In this document: positions 43,798-54,699 of the stretch, one piece after another
Layout of the letters: each line of letters starts with the position of its first letter
Numbering within the stretch: the stretch's first letter is position 1
Origin: Benincasa hispida
Lineage: Eukaryota; Streptophyta; Magnoliopsida; Cucurbitales; Cucurbitaceae
Direction: 5' to 3'
Assembly (NCBI RefSeq): GCF_009727055.1
Contig: NC_052349.1
Span: 30,049,682-30,113,681, forward strand
Length of the DNA stretch: 64,000 bases
Program-made: the position numbers and the translations under genes
Notes under the pieces: model-generated
Databases searched by the model: none
What the model was told of the DNA's origin: nothing
Seen by the model: only the letters and a program-made list of their open reading frames with translations

Positions 43798-44202
43798 ACA
43801 GATAGTGCAACTTGCCAGTCATCAAATAAATTAGGATATTCTACGAATTTGCAGTCACTGTACTCCCCATGAATATTATCCAATCAACACATTAGCTAGT
43901 TTGTCTTCTTTCTTTTCGTTTTTCCTTTTTTTTTTTTTTTTCTTTAGTGGGCCTAGTATTTCCAGCAATTGCAATGACTTCTTTATTTCTTCATGTTATT
44001 TTTTTTTTTTAAATATGCTAGTTTGTCAATTGTGTCAGGGAATAACTTTGCACGTATAAATGACATAGTGTAAAATAGTTAAAAACAAAAACTCAAATGA
44101 TCATTTTTCCTATATGAACTTTCAAGGACAATATATACTTCAACAATCAAATTTATGTATGAAGAGACATTAAGACAATCATCTTTCTTATAGTATATGC
44201 AA

Positions 44203-44254
44203 AAAATAATAATAATAATAATAATAATAATTAAAAAAAAAAAAAAAAAAAAAA
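44203..44254. repeat. (AAT)n microsatellite followed by A22
   Basis: About eight AAT units and then a run of 22 A residues. Confidence 0.95.
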
Positions 44255-45164
44255 TCAGATCTTAAGAAGGTCTCTTCATGAATGGAGCCATTATTGCGTA
44301 ATTATTGTTTTATTTTTAACCTTTTACCTAAACTTGGCTTAAAATCTATATATTCTAAGTTTTCATTAAATGAGAAACATTAAAAGAAGAAACTATACAA
44401 GTAATCTTTAAGAATAATTAACAAGGTACCTAACACTTTGTATGTAAAACAATATTTAAATTTTAGAAAAACACAATAAACTTATAGGCGCTATAAATCA
44501 AAGGTAATCACTTACCTCACTCATTTAAAATTAAGACCCATTCATTTATCACCATCTTAAACGGCAAAAAGCTAGTCAAATTAAGGAAAAAAAATAGAAA
44601 AGAATGATTAAATCACCGGCATATGTAATCAATCACATGTTTTCCAATAGAGGCCACATAATCTTCCATTCAAATAAGAGATGTTCGTGTATGGTTTGGA
44701 CTTTGTTTCAATGGGGTTGATTTTCTAGGTTTGTTTCAATCAAAAAAGAAAAAGTTACCTTGAAAGTGGTTTGGTTTGAAGAGAGAATTGGACCATTGCC
44801 TTCTTCACGCCCCACCGGTCACATTTAACAAACACAAACCCAAAAAAAAAAATAAATAAATAAAACATAAAAAATAAAAATTGGAAATTCATAAATTTTC
44901 AAATAAAAGCTGTTGCGAACATATCGGGTCAGTCTGCCTGTATTGTCTTCCAAAGTTAAAAGCCAAATTTCATATAAAAAACTAGAGTTTCTGGACCATA
45001 AGAACTAAAGTTATTCTGAGAATCGAAACCAACAAAAATTTTACAAAACGCTTGAAAATAACCAGTCACCGCACTATAAAAAGTTTCTCATCCAAACTTT
45101 ATGATCAGCTCCAATAAGGCTCATTCTCACAAAACAAGCCTAAAACTCGTTATCCATCTAAAAA

Positions 45165-45325
45165 TCAAAATTAAATTCTCCTTACCTCTGAAAATCGGAA
45201 CCAACCGCAACCCACCTCTAAAACTCGAAGTTGCGGGTCTCTTCTTAAAATCGGAACCAATGCCTAGTCTTCCTCTAGAAATCGAAGATGTAACCTTGCT
45301 CCTCTAAAAGTTGAAGCCACCGCCG
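45165..45325. repeat. Degenerate repeat of about 30 bp
   Basis: Successive segments cctctgaaaatcggaacc, cctctaaaactcgaag, ttcttaaaatcggaacc, tcctctagaaatcgaag and cctctaaaagttgaagcc show an imperfect period of 25-40 bases. It reads as a Leu/Ser-rich frame on one strand, but with stops. Confidence 0.5.
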
Positions 45326-45407
45326 TAACCCTCTTCCTCAAAAAACCAACAATGAAACCATTCCTGTCTTCTATATAGAAAAATATGATGAAAAAACAAC
45401 AGATTAT

Positions 45408-45543
45408 ATAATCACCAAAAGCTTTGTCATAAACGTAGGTCTTCTTCTTATGCTTCTTGGCATCTCCCCTGGAACGAAGGACAAGGTGGAGACTGGAGAG
45501 TGAATTTCTTCAAGATGTTGTAGTCGGCTAGGGTTCGTCTGTC
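45408..45543 (-). pseudogene. Ubiquitin-eS31 (UBQ-RPS27a) fusion pseudogene fragment
   Basis: Read on the minus strand, the end of ubiquitin and the start of ribosomal protein eS31 are recognisable: RTLADYNI, then in a shifted frame LHLVLRSRGDAKKHKKKTY, where the ubiquitin LHLVLRLRGG C-terminus and the basic eS31 N-terminus are expected. TYVYDKAFGD follows directly; this is the eS31 C-terminal end. The zinc-finger body of eS31 (about 60 residues) is missing and the stop is mutated. A 7-base duplication (ctccagtctcca) breaks the ubiquitin part. In a living gene the product is cleaved to ubiquitin and a 40S subunit protein. Here only a fragment remains. Confidence 0.85.
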
Positions 45544-47439
45544 TTCTCCCTATTTTAAGCTAAAGAAGTTGGAGATTGAGAGAGTGAGACTAAAAGGGAG
45601 GGAAGAAGAGAAAACGAGAAGTCAAGTGACACCTTTTTTTCCGTAAAATTTGAGGGTTGAGCACGACTTTAATTCTTTTGAAATAAAATTTCTGCCTTTT
45701 TTCCTCTATCTATTATAGCCTATTTAATAAAAATATATAAATATAATCAGAAGCTATAGAAGATCATATTTTGTGGTGACAGTTTGTTACTTCCGAAGAT
45801 ATGGCTGCAAGTACTGTAATTCCTAATCAGTTCATCATCAATTCCGGATCGCTGTGTTGGAATTTCTAAGCTAATTCGATTGAGGGGACATTTTCAATGG
45901 TTGCCTTCCGTCAGGTATACTAATCTTTCACTGTCGTTTACTCTGAATACTCGAGACTTTTCTTGAAGAATGAGAACTGAGCATAAGAATTAGTTCAACT
46001 GTTAGAGCTGAATTTAGGACATGGACTGTTATTGGTTGTCGGATCCGGAAGTAATTCATTGTGCGTTGAAAGTAAATTCCACACGACCGTGGTGTAAATT
46101 GTTCCTGTCGGTTGCTCTAAGGTTTACATAGATGCACGTCAAACGGAGGAATGGAATCAAATCGAGAGAAAATATGCTCAGCTTTGGAAGGACACAGAGA
46201 TCAGAATTTTTTATGAAACAAATCTGATAGCTCGCTAGGTTTTTAAAAGGAAGAAGAAGATGAAGATAGAACGGCCACTGACGTTTTTTTTCTTCTTGGA
46301 AATTAATGCCAGATCTAAAAACACTAAGGGCACACAATAAATCTTAAAACCTTTTTTAATCCAAATAATTGAGACTTCACCAGTTTAAAAAATATACAAA
46401 AAGAAATAAATCTTAAAACTTTTTTTTCTTGCAAGTGTGGTTGCCGAAGTCTGCCATCGTCTGACCAGTCTTTAATTCTCCGATGTAGGACAAATGAAAA
46501 GGAAATATTTGGGTATATAAGTTCTCAATACATACAGATGCTCTTGACTTGTGACGTTAATCTAATCATTTATACATACTAGTCAAGAAACACAAGGAAT
46601 GCATGTGAAATCTTTTATCTCTAATTATTTTTTTTAAATAGTAATTTTTAGCATATATAAATAAATATTATACAATTTTGTTTATGTTACCATCAACTTT
46701 TAACTTTTAAAAATGAGATAATGTAACCGTTTTTATTTTAATGTTCTCATATTATAGTTTTCTTTTTTTTAAAAAAAAAAGTTCTTCTATCTACTATGAA
46801 GAGAGAATTGTTCTAGTAGTAAAATTATAGAATTATTATGTAAATACTCTAGCATTGTAATATATATAATGCAATATTTATTATTTTAATGTTATTATAT
46901 ATATCTACTGTGAAGTCCATTAAATCCTCTATTGTTTGTATTTTCTCTAAGCTTTGGATCTCCATGAAATTATTATTATTATTTAAAATATAAATGCAAA
47001 TATTTGTTTTGTTTCTTACACGTGCATCTCACATATACATTGGAAGAATCGATGCCCTAATTCAAAGTGTGTCAATATCAGCTACACTTACTCGCCCTAA
47101 TCCACTGTCTTTCATAACGAATACTTACACTCAAAAAATCAAAACCAGTCGATAAAGGGCAATATGAAAATTTTAAAAAATGTAAGGGGAAAAGGGACAT
47201 GTTACCTAACCCTTTCTTATATACATAAGAGAAATATTATGAATATTATAATATAAAATAGATGACCATTGCTTAGTGTCTCAAAAGTCATGTGTCACTA
47301 TTCATGTTGTTCATGTGCCATGTAGTTATTTATGTTTGATGTTCATGTAAATTCACATCTTACTTGCAATTCCACTTCTACCAATTTCATGATTTTTAGT
47401 TATTTTATGTTTTAGTTATTTTAATTTATAATTTTAGCT
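45544..47439. other. Unassigned interval between pseudogene and simple repeats
   Basis: No homology is recognised. A 22-codon frame at 45802-45870 (MAASTVIPNQFIINSGSLCW) with 'cgtcag|gtatac' downstream could be a leader exon with a splice donor, but nothing follows it. The minus frame at 46337-46056 has no domain. The rest is AT-rich. Confidence 0.4.
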
Positions 47440-47815
47440 TTTATCAAATTCTTTTTTTAGTCTTTTTATTTTTTTTCTTTTCTTCAATTTTTGCTTCTTC
47501 TCTCTTTTTATTTTATTCCATTTTTTCATTTTCTTTCTCCAATTTTTACTTCTTCTTTTTTATTTTATTTTATTCTTTCATTTATCCGATTTTCGCTTTT
47601 TCTTTATAATTTCTTTCTTTGATTTTCTGCTTCTTCTCTTACTTTTTCTTTTTCTTTTTTTTTTTTAATTTTTCTTTCATTTTTTTTTTGTTTTTGCTTC
47701 CTTTTTTCTATTTAATCTGCTTTCCTTTCTTCAATTTTTGCTTCTTCTCTTTCTCTTATTTTTAAAATTTTTCTTTCCTTTATTTGAATTTTTCTTCTTC
47801 CCATTTTTTTTCACA
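47440..47815. repeat. Polypyrimidine tract with repeated tttttgcttcttctc units
   Basis: About 375 bases almost wholly T and C on the plus strand. They contain recurring 'caatttttgcttcttctc' units separated by T-rich runs. Confidence 0.88.
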
Positions 47816-47944
47816 AGAATTATGAGGTTGAATTTCGTACTCAAGACTTGAAAGTACTCAATTCATAAGTGACTTAACACCAATAAGCCAATCATCAAGT
47901 TTGATTATTATAATAAATAATAAATATAAATAGCAAATGAAATT

Positions 47945-48985
47945 CTTTCAGTGATAGCCACTAATACTTTTTGTCACTGATAGCTTAATCCTTGATTATA
48001 TTTTCATATTTAATAACCACTTATATAAATCTATCATTGATAACCAACTTAGTGAATTTAATTATTAAAGATGAATCTGAAACTAAAATGTAAGTGGAAT
48101 GTCTAGAAGTTATCACTAATAGAATTTTATCAATGATATAAGCTATCATCGAAAAGAAAAATGATTTATAAATGTTTGGGAAGGACAAGAAGGGGTAAAC
48201 AAGTGTCCAGTGGCAATGATTGATAGAAGCTACTACTGATAGCATGTTACCAGTGATAGAAGCTAATATTAATAGCATGCTATCGATGATAGAAACTACC
48301 CGATAGCACGTTATCAGTGATAGAAGCTACCCGATAGTACGTTATTGGTGATAGAAGTTACCACTAATAATACCTTATCGATGATAAGAACTATCACTGA
48401 TAGCATGATATTAATAATATCATTGATAGCATCTTATCAATGATGTTATCAGTGAAAGAAGTTGTCATTGATAACCCCAATATGAGCGATGTTAGTGATA
48501 TCGGTGATAGAACTTAGGTGATATCTATATGTCGAGTTTCTTTCAAAGATGATAATAAGTTATAGAAGTCTATCATTGATAGCCTTAAGTGTTAATATTT
48601 CAAGGTTGATTCTAATTGATGAAAGTCTATCAGTGATGGAGACTAATAGCTGCTATCAACGATAGCCATGATACAAGATTATTAGTGATAACTACTATGG
48701 TATTCAAAGTTGTTAGTCTTCTTTCAAAGTTGATCACTATTTATAAATCTATCATTGATAGCCATTGATAGTCTTACGTATTGATATTTCAAGTTTGATT
48801 CCAATTGTTGAAAGTGAATCAATGATAGCTTGATCCTTGATAGCAAATTAAAAGCTAATATTTCAGGATTGTATTAATTTTTCTCAAATTGAAAGTTATC
48901 GCTGATAGCAACTATCATTGATAGAAATTGATAGAAGCTATCAAAGATAGCAGTTGATAGCTGCTATTAGTGATAGCTTTTAATT
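47945..48985. repeat. Palindromic TATCA/TGATAG repeat array
   Basis: Dozens of degenerate units of the form agtgatagaagctatcactg alternate with complementary ctatcattgatagc. The array is therefore self-complementary on many scales and can form hairpins. Density is highest at 48215-48480 and 48880-48980. I recall similar words as common in cucurbit intergenic DNA and introns. No coding frame. Confidence 0.9.
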
Positions 48986-49224
48986 TGAGAAAACTGGAAA
49001 GAAGCGAGAAAAATAGTGGCTAGGCATGGGTTTTTTTAGTCTTTTATCATTTTTTGATCTATATATGCAATTATTTTATCATTGTACTACATATTCTATT
49101 ATTTTGGGTTTGAATTTATTTATGCAACTAGCGCTTTTATTTATTTATTATTATTATATAAAAATATTATTATATTATATTTTTCATATCAATATTCCCG
49201 TTGTGCTCTTTAATTTTTATAACA

Positions 49225-49244
49225 TCTTATCAGCACGAGCTCCT
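49225..49244 (+). other. Possible LTR end and primer site of copia F
   Basis: The segment 'ttttataaca' followed by 'tcttatcagcacgagctc' is the kind of LTR/primer-site junction seen in this copia lineage. The LTR start upstream was not found, so the LTR is not delimited. Confidence 0.45.
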
Positions 49245-49347
49245 ATCGTTTTCCCCGCTAAAGGTAGATCCTAAAGGTATGTTGGTTTTTCCCTCTTCAT
49301 TATAATCAATAAATTTAATATTTTTCTGCATATTCAATATCTATTAA

Positions 49348-50408
49348 ATGTCTAACATAAGTACAATATTTTATGATAGTGCTGCCATGACAAATCTCAC
49401 AAAAAATAGAATTTGTCCTCCTTGATATTAACGACAATAATTATTTGTCATGGATACTTGATGTCAAAATGCACCTAGATGCTAAGAATCTTGGGAAGAC
49501 TATTAAAAAAAAATATGACATCCAGTCATAACAAAACAAAAGCTATGATTTTTCTTCGTCATCATATCCACGAGGGATTGAAAATGGAGTATCTTATAAT
49601 AAAAGATCCCCATATCTGGTTGAAAATTTAAAAGAGAGATATGATCATAAAAAAAAACAGTCATTCTTCTTAAAGCTCGTTATGAGTGGATGCACTTGAG
49701 GCTACAAGATTTCAAATCAGTAAGTGATTACAACTCTGCATTATTTAAAATCAGTTTAAAATTGTTGTTATGCAGAGAGAAAATTACTGATGTTGATATG
49801 TTAGAGAAGATATTTTCTACATTTCATGTCTCAAATATGCTCCTGTAGCAGCAATATCAAGGAAAGGTTTTAAACAGTATTCTGAATTAATTTCATGTCT
49901 TCTCGTGGTCAAACAAAATAACGAGTTATTGATGAAAAATCATGAATCTCGACCAACCGGAACAACATCATTCCTTGAAGTGAATAGTGTGAATTTTAAT
50001 AATAACCGTGGTCGTAGTCGAGGTCGAGGTTGTGACCGTGGAAGAGGAAGAAATAATTATTATTTTCGTGGTGGTCATTCTAATCATTTAAATTTCAAAA
50101 GAACCACATAAAATGATGATAAAAAATGAAAAGCTTCACAAGATAAAAGTTCAAAGAGTGTTGAAAATAAATGCTTCAGATGCGGAATGACAGAGCATTG
50201 GTCACTTACCTGTTGTATGTCAAAACACTTACTTGACCTTTATCAAGCCTCCTTGAAGGAAAAAGAGAAATATGTGGAAGCAGATTTTGCATATCGAGAT
50301 AATGACATATTTGACCCATCCCATATGACAATTTTAAATGTGACAGACTTCTTTGAATCTCCTAAAGAGAAGATTGACACAATTGGTGGCATCAAGTGTT
50401 TCATTTGA
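49348..50408 (+). pseudogene. Copia F gag with intact zinc knuckle
   Basis: In several frames: FVLLDINDNNYLSWILDVKM, LDAKNLGKTI, NLKERYDHKKK, LRLQDFKSVSDYNSALFKI, DMLEKIFSTF, then 49905-50111 with KQNNELLMKNHESRPTGTTS and an RGRGCDRGRGRNNYYFRGG nucleic-acid-binding stretch. From 50160 comes the knuckle CFRCGMTEHWSLTC (C-x2-C-x4-H-x4-C intact) and the tail SPKEKIDTIGG. Frameshifts near 49400, 49500 and 49640 disable it. Confidence 0.9.
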
Positions 50409-50532
50409 CTTTGAGAATACTTAGACTTAATGTTGTTGTTTTCTTTTATCGATCTTCATGTTTTTTTAATGACTTTTGTGTATTTAAAGTGTTGTTTTTC
50501 TTATTGTAATTATTTTCTTTTAATGAAGAAGC

Positions 50533-51093
50533 ATGGATCATTTTCATACGTTAGGTGTTTCAAAAATGAGCAAAGAAAATCCATGTCTGGCAGACAGTGC
50601 AACTACACATACAATACTTACAAATAAAAAATATTTTTCCAAATTGACAATGCTGAAAGCAAAAATAAATACAATATCAGGTTCTACAAATTTGATCAAA
50701 GATTTTGGAAAAGCAAATATTATTTTTCCTAGAGAAACAAAATTTACAATTGACAATGCATTGTTCTCTATTCAATCAAAGAGAAATCTTCTAAGTTTTA
50801 AAGATATACGTTGCAATGGTTATCATATTGAGACTGATAGTAAGAATAATGTGGAATATCTATATATCATATCCATTATCTCAAATGAAAAACATATATT
50901 AGAAGAGTTGCCCGCTTTATCTTCTAGATTGTATTATACTCATATACGAGCAATTGAAACATATGCAACAATGAACCAAAAGTTCATGAATCCAGACATA
51001 TTTATAATTTGGCATAACCGATTGGGTTATCCAAGATCTATAATGATAAAAATAATTATTGAAAATTCAAATGGACACCTATTGAAGAACTAG
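50533..51093 (+). pseudogene. Copia F protease and pre-integrase domain
   Basis: A 186-codon frame. The protease active-site block reads LADSATTHTIL (DSA in this lineage). It is followed by ISGSTNLIKDFGKANIIFP, LFSIQSKRNLLSFKDIRCNG, and the pre-integrase HHCC start WHNRLGYPRSIM, where the second His is Tyr. It ends at a stop after NGHLLKN. Confidence 0.88.
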
Positions 51094-51699
51094 AAGATTC
51101 TTCAATCTAATGAATTATCATGTGATGCTTGCTTTCATGGAAAATTGATAATTAGATCATCACCATCTAAAGTGGGGACTGAATCACCCACATTTTTAAG
51201 AACGAATTCATGGTGATATATGTGGACCCATGACCCACCAAGTGGACTATTTAGATATTTTATGGTATTAATAGATGCATCTAGCAAATGGTCACACGTA
51301 TGCTTATTATCAAGTCGAAATCTGGTATTTGTAAGATTATTTGCTCAAATAATTAAGTTAAGAACACAATTTCCTGATTATATAATTAGGACCATTCGTC
51401 TTGATAATGCTAGTGAATTTACATTCCAAGCTTTTGATAATTATTGTATGTCACTTGGGATAAGTGTTGAACATCTTGTAGCTCATGTTCATACACAAAA
51501 TGGTTTAGCATAATCATTTATAAAACGTTTGCAATTAATTGCAAGACCATTACTTATGAGAGCTAAGTTTCCTTCATCTGTATGGGGACATGCTATTTTA
51601 CAGAGAGCGTCACTTGTACGCATTAGGTCAATAGCTTATCATAAGTACTCGCCATTACAATTAGCTTATGGTCATGAGCCAAATATTTCCCATTTGAGA
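51094..51699 (+). pseudogene. Copia F integrase core, interrupted
   Basis: CDACFHGKLIIRSSPSKVG, a frameshift at HGDICGP, FMVLIDASSKWSHVCLLSSR (first Asp), IIRTIRLDNASEFTFQAFDN (second Asp, with Ser for Gly), VEHLVAHVHTQNGLA followed by a stop where catalytic Glu is expected (QNGLAE becomes tag-type), and MRAKFPSSVWGHAI, ELAYGHEPNISHLR-type sequence. It is cut at 51699 by LTR insertion; the continuation (FGCAVYVPIAPP) appears at 53576 and again at 60906. Confidence 0.88.
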
Positions 51700-52139
51700 T
51701 GTAACATCCTGATTTTTATTTTGTAATTAAGTTTTTTTTTTTTATTGTTGGCTACTTGGATAAATTATATGAGATTTATGTTTTTGGGCTAAGCTAAAAT
51801 ATGATTGAATTATTTGGAATTAATTGAGTTTTATTTTGGCTTATATTTTGGGAGATTTGATTATCTATGGAGATAATTAAATGTGTATATTAGATTTTTT
51901 TTTAAAGGAAAAGGAAAAAATATATATATAACTATATATATTTTGGGAGATAATTAAGGAATTTTTTTTTTAAGGGAAAAGGAAGAGTTTAATTTGGTTA
52001 TATATATTTATGGAAAGGGTTAAAGGAATGAAAAAAAAAAAAAGAAAATTAAATTTACTTCTCTCTCCTCAACCCAAACGCACGCAACCTTTTTTCCTTC
52101 CCTTCTTCTTCTTCTTCTATTCCTTTCAGCCCTAGCCAT

Positions 52140-52385
52140 CGTCCGCCTTCCAGCCACCAGCCTTGTCATTTCGATGCCGCCGCAAGCAACGTCGCCAGAT
52201 CTCCTCGCCAGCGCCGCTGCAAGCAGCCTCACCTCGTCGGATATCCTCGCCAGCGCCACCGCAAGCAGTGCCTCGCCGTTCCGTCGTCGCCGCCATGAGT
52301 TCCAGCTGCCGCCGTGAGCTCCTCGTTACCGTGAGCAGCGCCGCCTCCTTGTCGTTTTGTTCGCCGCCTCTGCCTTTTTGAGATT
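52140..52385. repeat. GC-rich segment in G2 LTR copy 1
   Basis: Repeats of cgccagcgcc(a/g)c(c/t)gcaagcag make a GC-rich island and open frames of Arg/Ala/Ser-rich sequence in both strands. LTR copy 2 has a shorter version at 59460-59620. I regard it as LTR sequence, not a gene. Confidence 0.75.
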
Positions 52386-52904
52386 AGGTAAGAATTGGAT
52401 TATTTTGGGCAACGTTTGGTGTTAAGTCTTTTTAAAGTACCTCTTGGTGTTGGAAACGATTTTAGTGTTACCCATTGTGTCGACTTTCAGGATTTGGATT
52501 TCGAGGCGTTGCTAACAAAGAAAGGACTATTCTCTTCATCGGAGAGTTTTAGTTTGGGTAAGTTTTATGTAAGTTGGTCGGTTATTCTTGGAAAAAAAAT
52601 AAGTTATTGATTTTGGAATTAATTATTGATCAGATTGGCTACTTGAATAAAGTTTTGAAATTTTTCTTGGATCAAGCCACAACTTTGGGTTGATTCAAGT
52701 TTTCCAAAGGTTTTAAGGAATTATTTGCGTGGACTTTTGTGACCAAGTTGAGATAAGTGATACTATTATTGGCAATATGTTTTGCTAGATGCATGGTAGT
52801 TACAAGTATTATGAGCATGTTAAAACTTCTAATCAGTACTGATATTATGTATGTGATGCATGAATAGACCAGTAGAGCGGTTTATTGTCTTGCTTTGACG
52901 CGTG

Positions 52905-53238
52905 TTATTATTATGTTTGACGGTATGTCTACAGGCCACTAGACATGCGTGAACCGATAGGTTAACGTTCATGTTATTATCATGTTTGATAGTGTGCCTA
53001 CGGGCCGCTAGACATGCGTGAGCCGACAGGTTTACGTTCATGTTACTTTTATTTTCATGTTTCATGTTTTGACAGTGTGCCTATGGGTCGTTAGACATGC
53101 GTGAATTGATAGGTTAACGTTCATGTTATTATTATGTTTGACGGTGTGCCTATGGGCCGCTAGACATACGTGGGTCAACGGGTTCACGTTCATGTTATTA
53201 TCATGTTTGACGTTGTGCCTACGGGCCGCTAGACATGC
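52905..53238. repeat. 69-bp tandem repeat, about five copies, in G2 LTR copy 1
   Basis: The unit runs ttattatcatgtttgacggt through gtgcctacgggccgctagac to ggttcacgttcatg. The third copy has an extra 14 bases and the fifth is partial. LTR copy 2 has only two copies. Confidence 0.92.
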
Positions 53239-53570
53239 GTTTCAAGGCAAGATAATACGTCTTTTAGTTTTCCTTTCATCATCAAAAACCGATGTAACTG
53301 TATGAGTCACAGGCTATTTTTCTTTGCTCATGGATGATTATCTATTTATTTATTCATTTTTTTTATAAATTATTTCTTGTTAAAAAGGATGGCCCGGGTT
53401 GAACGATTTAAGATTTTGAGATATGTTAGAACATTTTTTTTATATACTTAATGCAGTTTAAGATTATGATTATTTTCTTTAATTTACTTTATTTTCTTCA
53501 ATGAGAATATTTATGCATGTATGCAGTAGCGATCCCTTTTCAGTAGTCCTAGAAAGTGGGGTTTGTTACA

Positions 53571-54688
53571 TGAGAATTTTTTTGATGTGCAGTATATGTT
53601 CCAATTGCTCCACCAAACGCACTAAGATGGGTCCTCAAAGGAGGTTAGGAATATATGTTGGATATGATTCCCCACCAATTATTAAATATCTTGAGCCCCT
53701 GACGGGTAATGTATTTATTGCATAATTTGCTGATTGTCATTTTAATGATACAAATTTTCAACATTAGGGGAGGAATTAAGAAGTTGAAAAAATAAATTAA
53801 TGAAATGCATCGTTATTGTCTCATTTAGATCCCCATACAGATCAATGTGAACTTGAAGTTCAGAAAATAATTCATTTGCAAATAATAGCAATCAATTACC
53901 AGATGCATTTATAGATGTAAAGAAAGTAACTAATCACATATACTAGTTGCAAATGTTCCATAAAAATTGATATCCCAACACAACAATTGTCACTATGAGC
54001 CTGGAACAACGCGTGGTAGACCAGTGGGTTCCAAAGATAAAAATCTTTGAAAACGAAAAAATAATTAATTTGTGAAAAAGCTTGATTGAGGATGTAAATA
54101 CCCATAAAGAACTCTCGACATGACTAGTGAGGAATGTGAAATACTAAAGATAATAATGAGATTTCAAATAAACTATGTCAGAAAAAAAAAATGATAAATC
54201 AAACTAATATAAATTATTGATAACAATTTTTGCATATAATGTTTGCTCTTGATTATTATATCTGAAAAATGAGGATCCTAAAAAAAATCTGTTGAAGAAT
54301 GCTGACATAGAAAAGATTTGCTTCAGTGGAAAGAAGCAATCGAGACCGAATTAAACTTCACCTTCAAAATGTCAAGATTTTTGGACTGTAGTCCGAACAC
54401 TAAGAAGGTGATAACCTGTGGGATAACAAATGAGTATTTTGTGAGAAAAAGAAATGAAAAATAATGAGGTCACAATAGTTGACTTCTTCCCTTCTAGTGG
54501 ATGATTATAGGAATATATTTAGGTAACTTACATGTTTAAAATCATTAAATAAATTTATTTTGCCCCTATTTTTAGCATATAAAAGAAAAAAAAATATATT
54601 ATATTTTCTTCTACTTCTTAGCATCAACGTTAATAGTAATTAATATATTTTTAAAAAATTAGTTTCATTAACGTGAATGGTATCCTAG
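53571..54688 (+). repeat. Duplicated copia F flank, copy 1
   Basis: This begins with the tgaga TSD and continues copia F coding sequence (MGPQRRLGIYVGYDSPPIIK, YLEPLTGNVF, the LQWKEAIETEL block near 54330, GDNLWDNK-type sequence). It runs into the start of the inserted sequence of the downstream flank and ends at about 54688 at 'gtatcctaga', where gypsy gag begins. The same segment recurs at 60901-62115. Confidence 0.92.
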
Positions 54689-54699
54689 AACATGAATCA

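Larger units (their letters stand above)
43798..45407. other. Non-coding interval with simple repeats
   Basis: It holds poly-T runs near 43930, a microsatellite at 44203-44254, and near 45170-45320 five or so degenerate copies of a unit around cctctaaaaatcgaagccac. No gene is supported. Confidence 0.45.
51700..53570 (+). repeat. Gypsy G2 LTR copy 1, flanked by TSD tgaga
   Basis: 1871 bp, TGTAACATCCTG...GGTTTGTTACA, with tgaga at 51695-51699 and 53571-53575. By itself it has the structure of a solo LTR in copia F integrase. It matches the LTR at 58990-60900 but lacks a stretch of about 240 bp found there (60470-60700) and carries more copies of an internal 69-bp repeat. Confidence 0.9.

Noticed and set aside
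43681..43800. Kinesin-like reading of the frame MTGKLHYLLKDTINANSK
   Set aside because: Weak resemblance only to the NSKLTYLLQDSLGG block; key residues differ and the overlapping frame looks better.
45802..45870. Short ORF MAASTVIPNQFIINSGSLCW with a following GT donor-like site
   Set aside because: Only 22 codons and no continuation found; mentioned in the interval note but not called as a gene.
46056..46337. 93-codon minus-strand ORF
   Set aside because: No domain, no conserved counterpart, composition typical of chance frames in AT-rich DNA.
48215..48985. CRISPR-like array
   Set aside because: Units are degenerate and palindromic, spacers are not unique, and the context is a plant nuclear genome.
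52020..52381. Arg/Ala/Ser-rich frames on both strands in the G2 LTR
   Set aside because: GC-rich repeated LTR sequence; frames on both strands at once and not conserved in the other LTR copy.
52829..53305. Repeat-rich ORFs on both strands in the G2 LTR
   Set aside because: Translations of the 69-bp tandem repeat.
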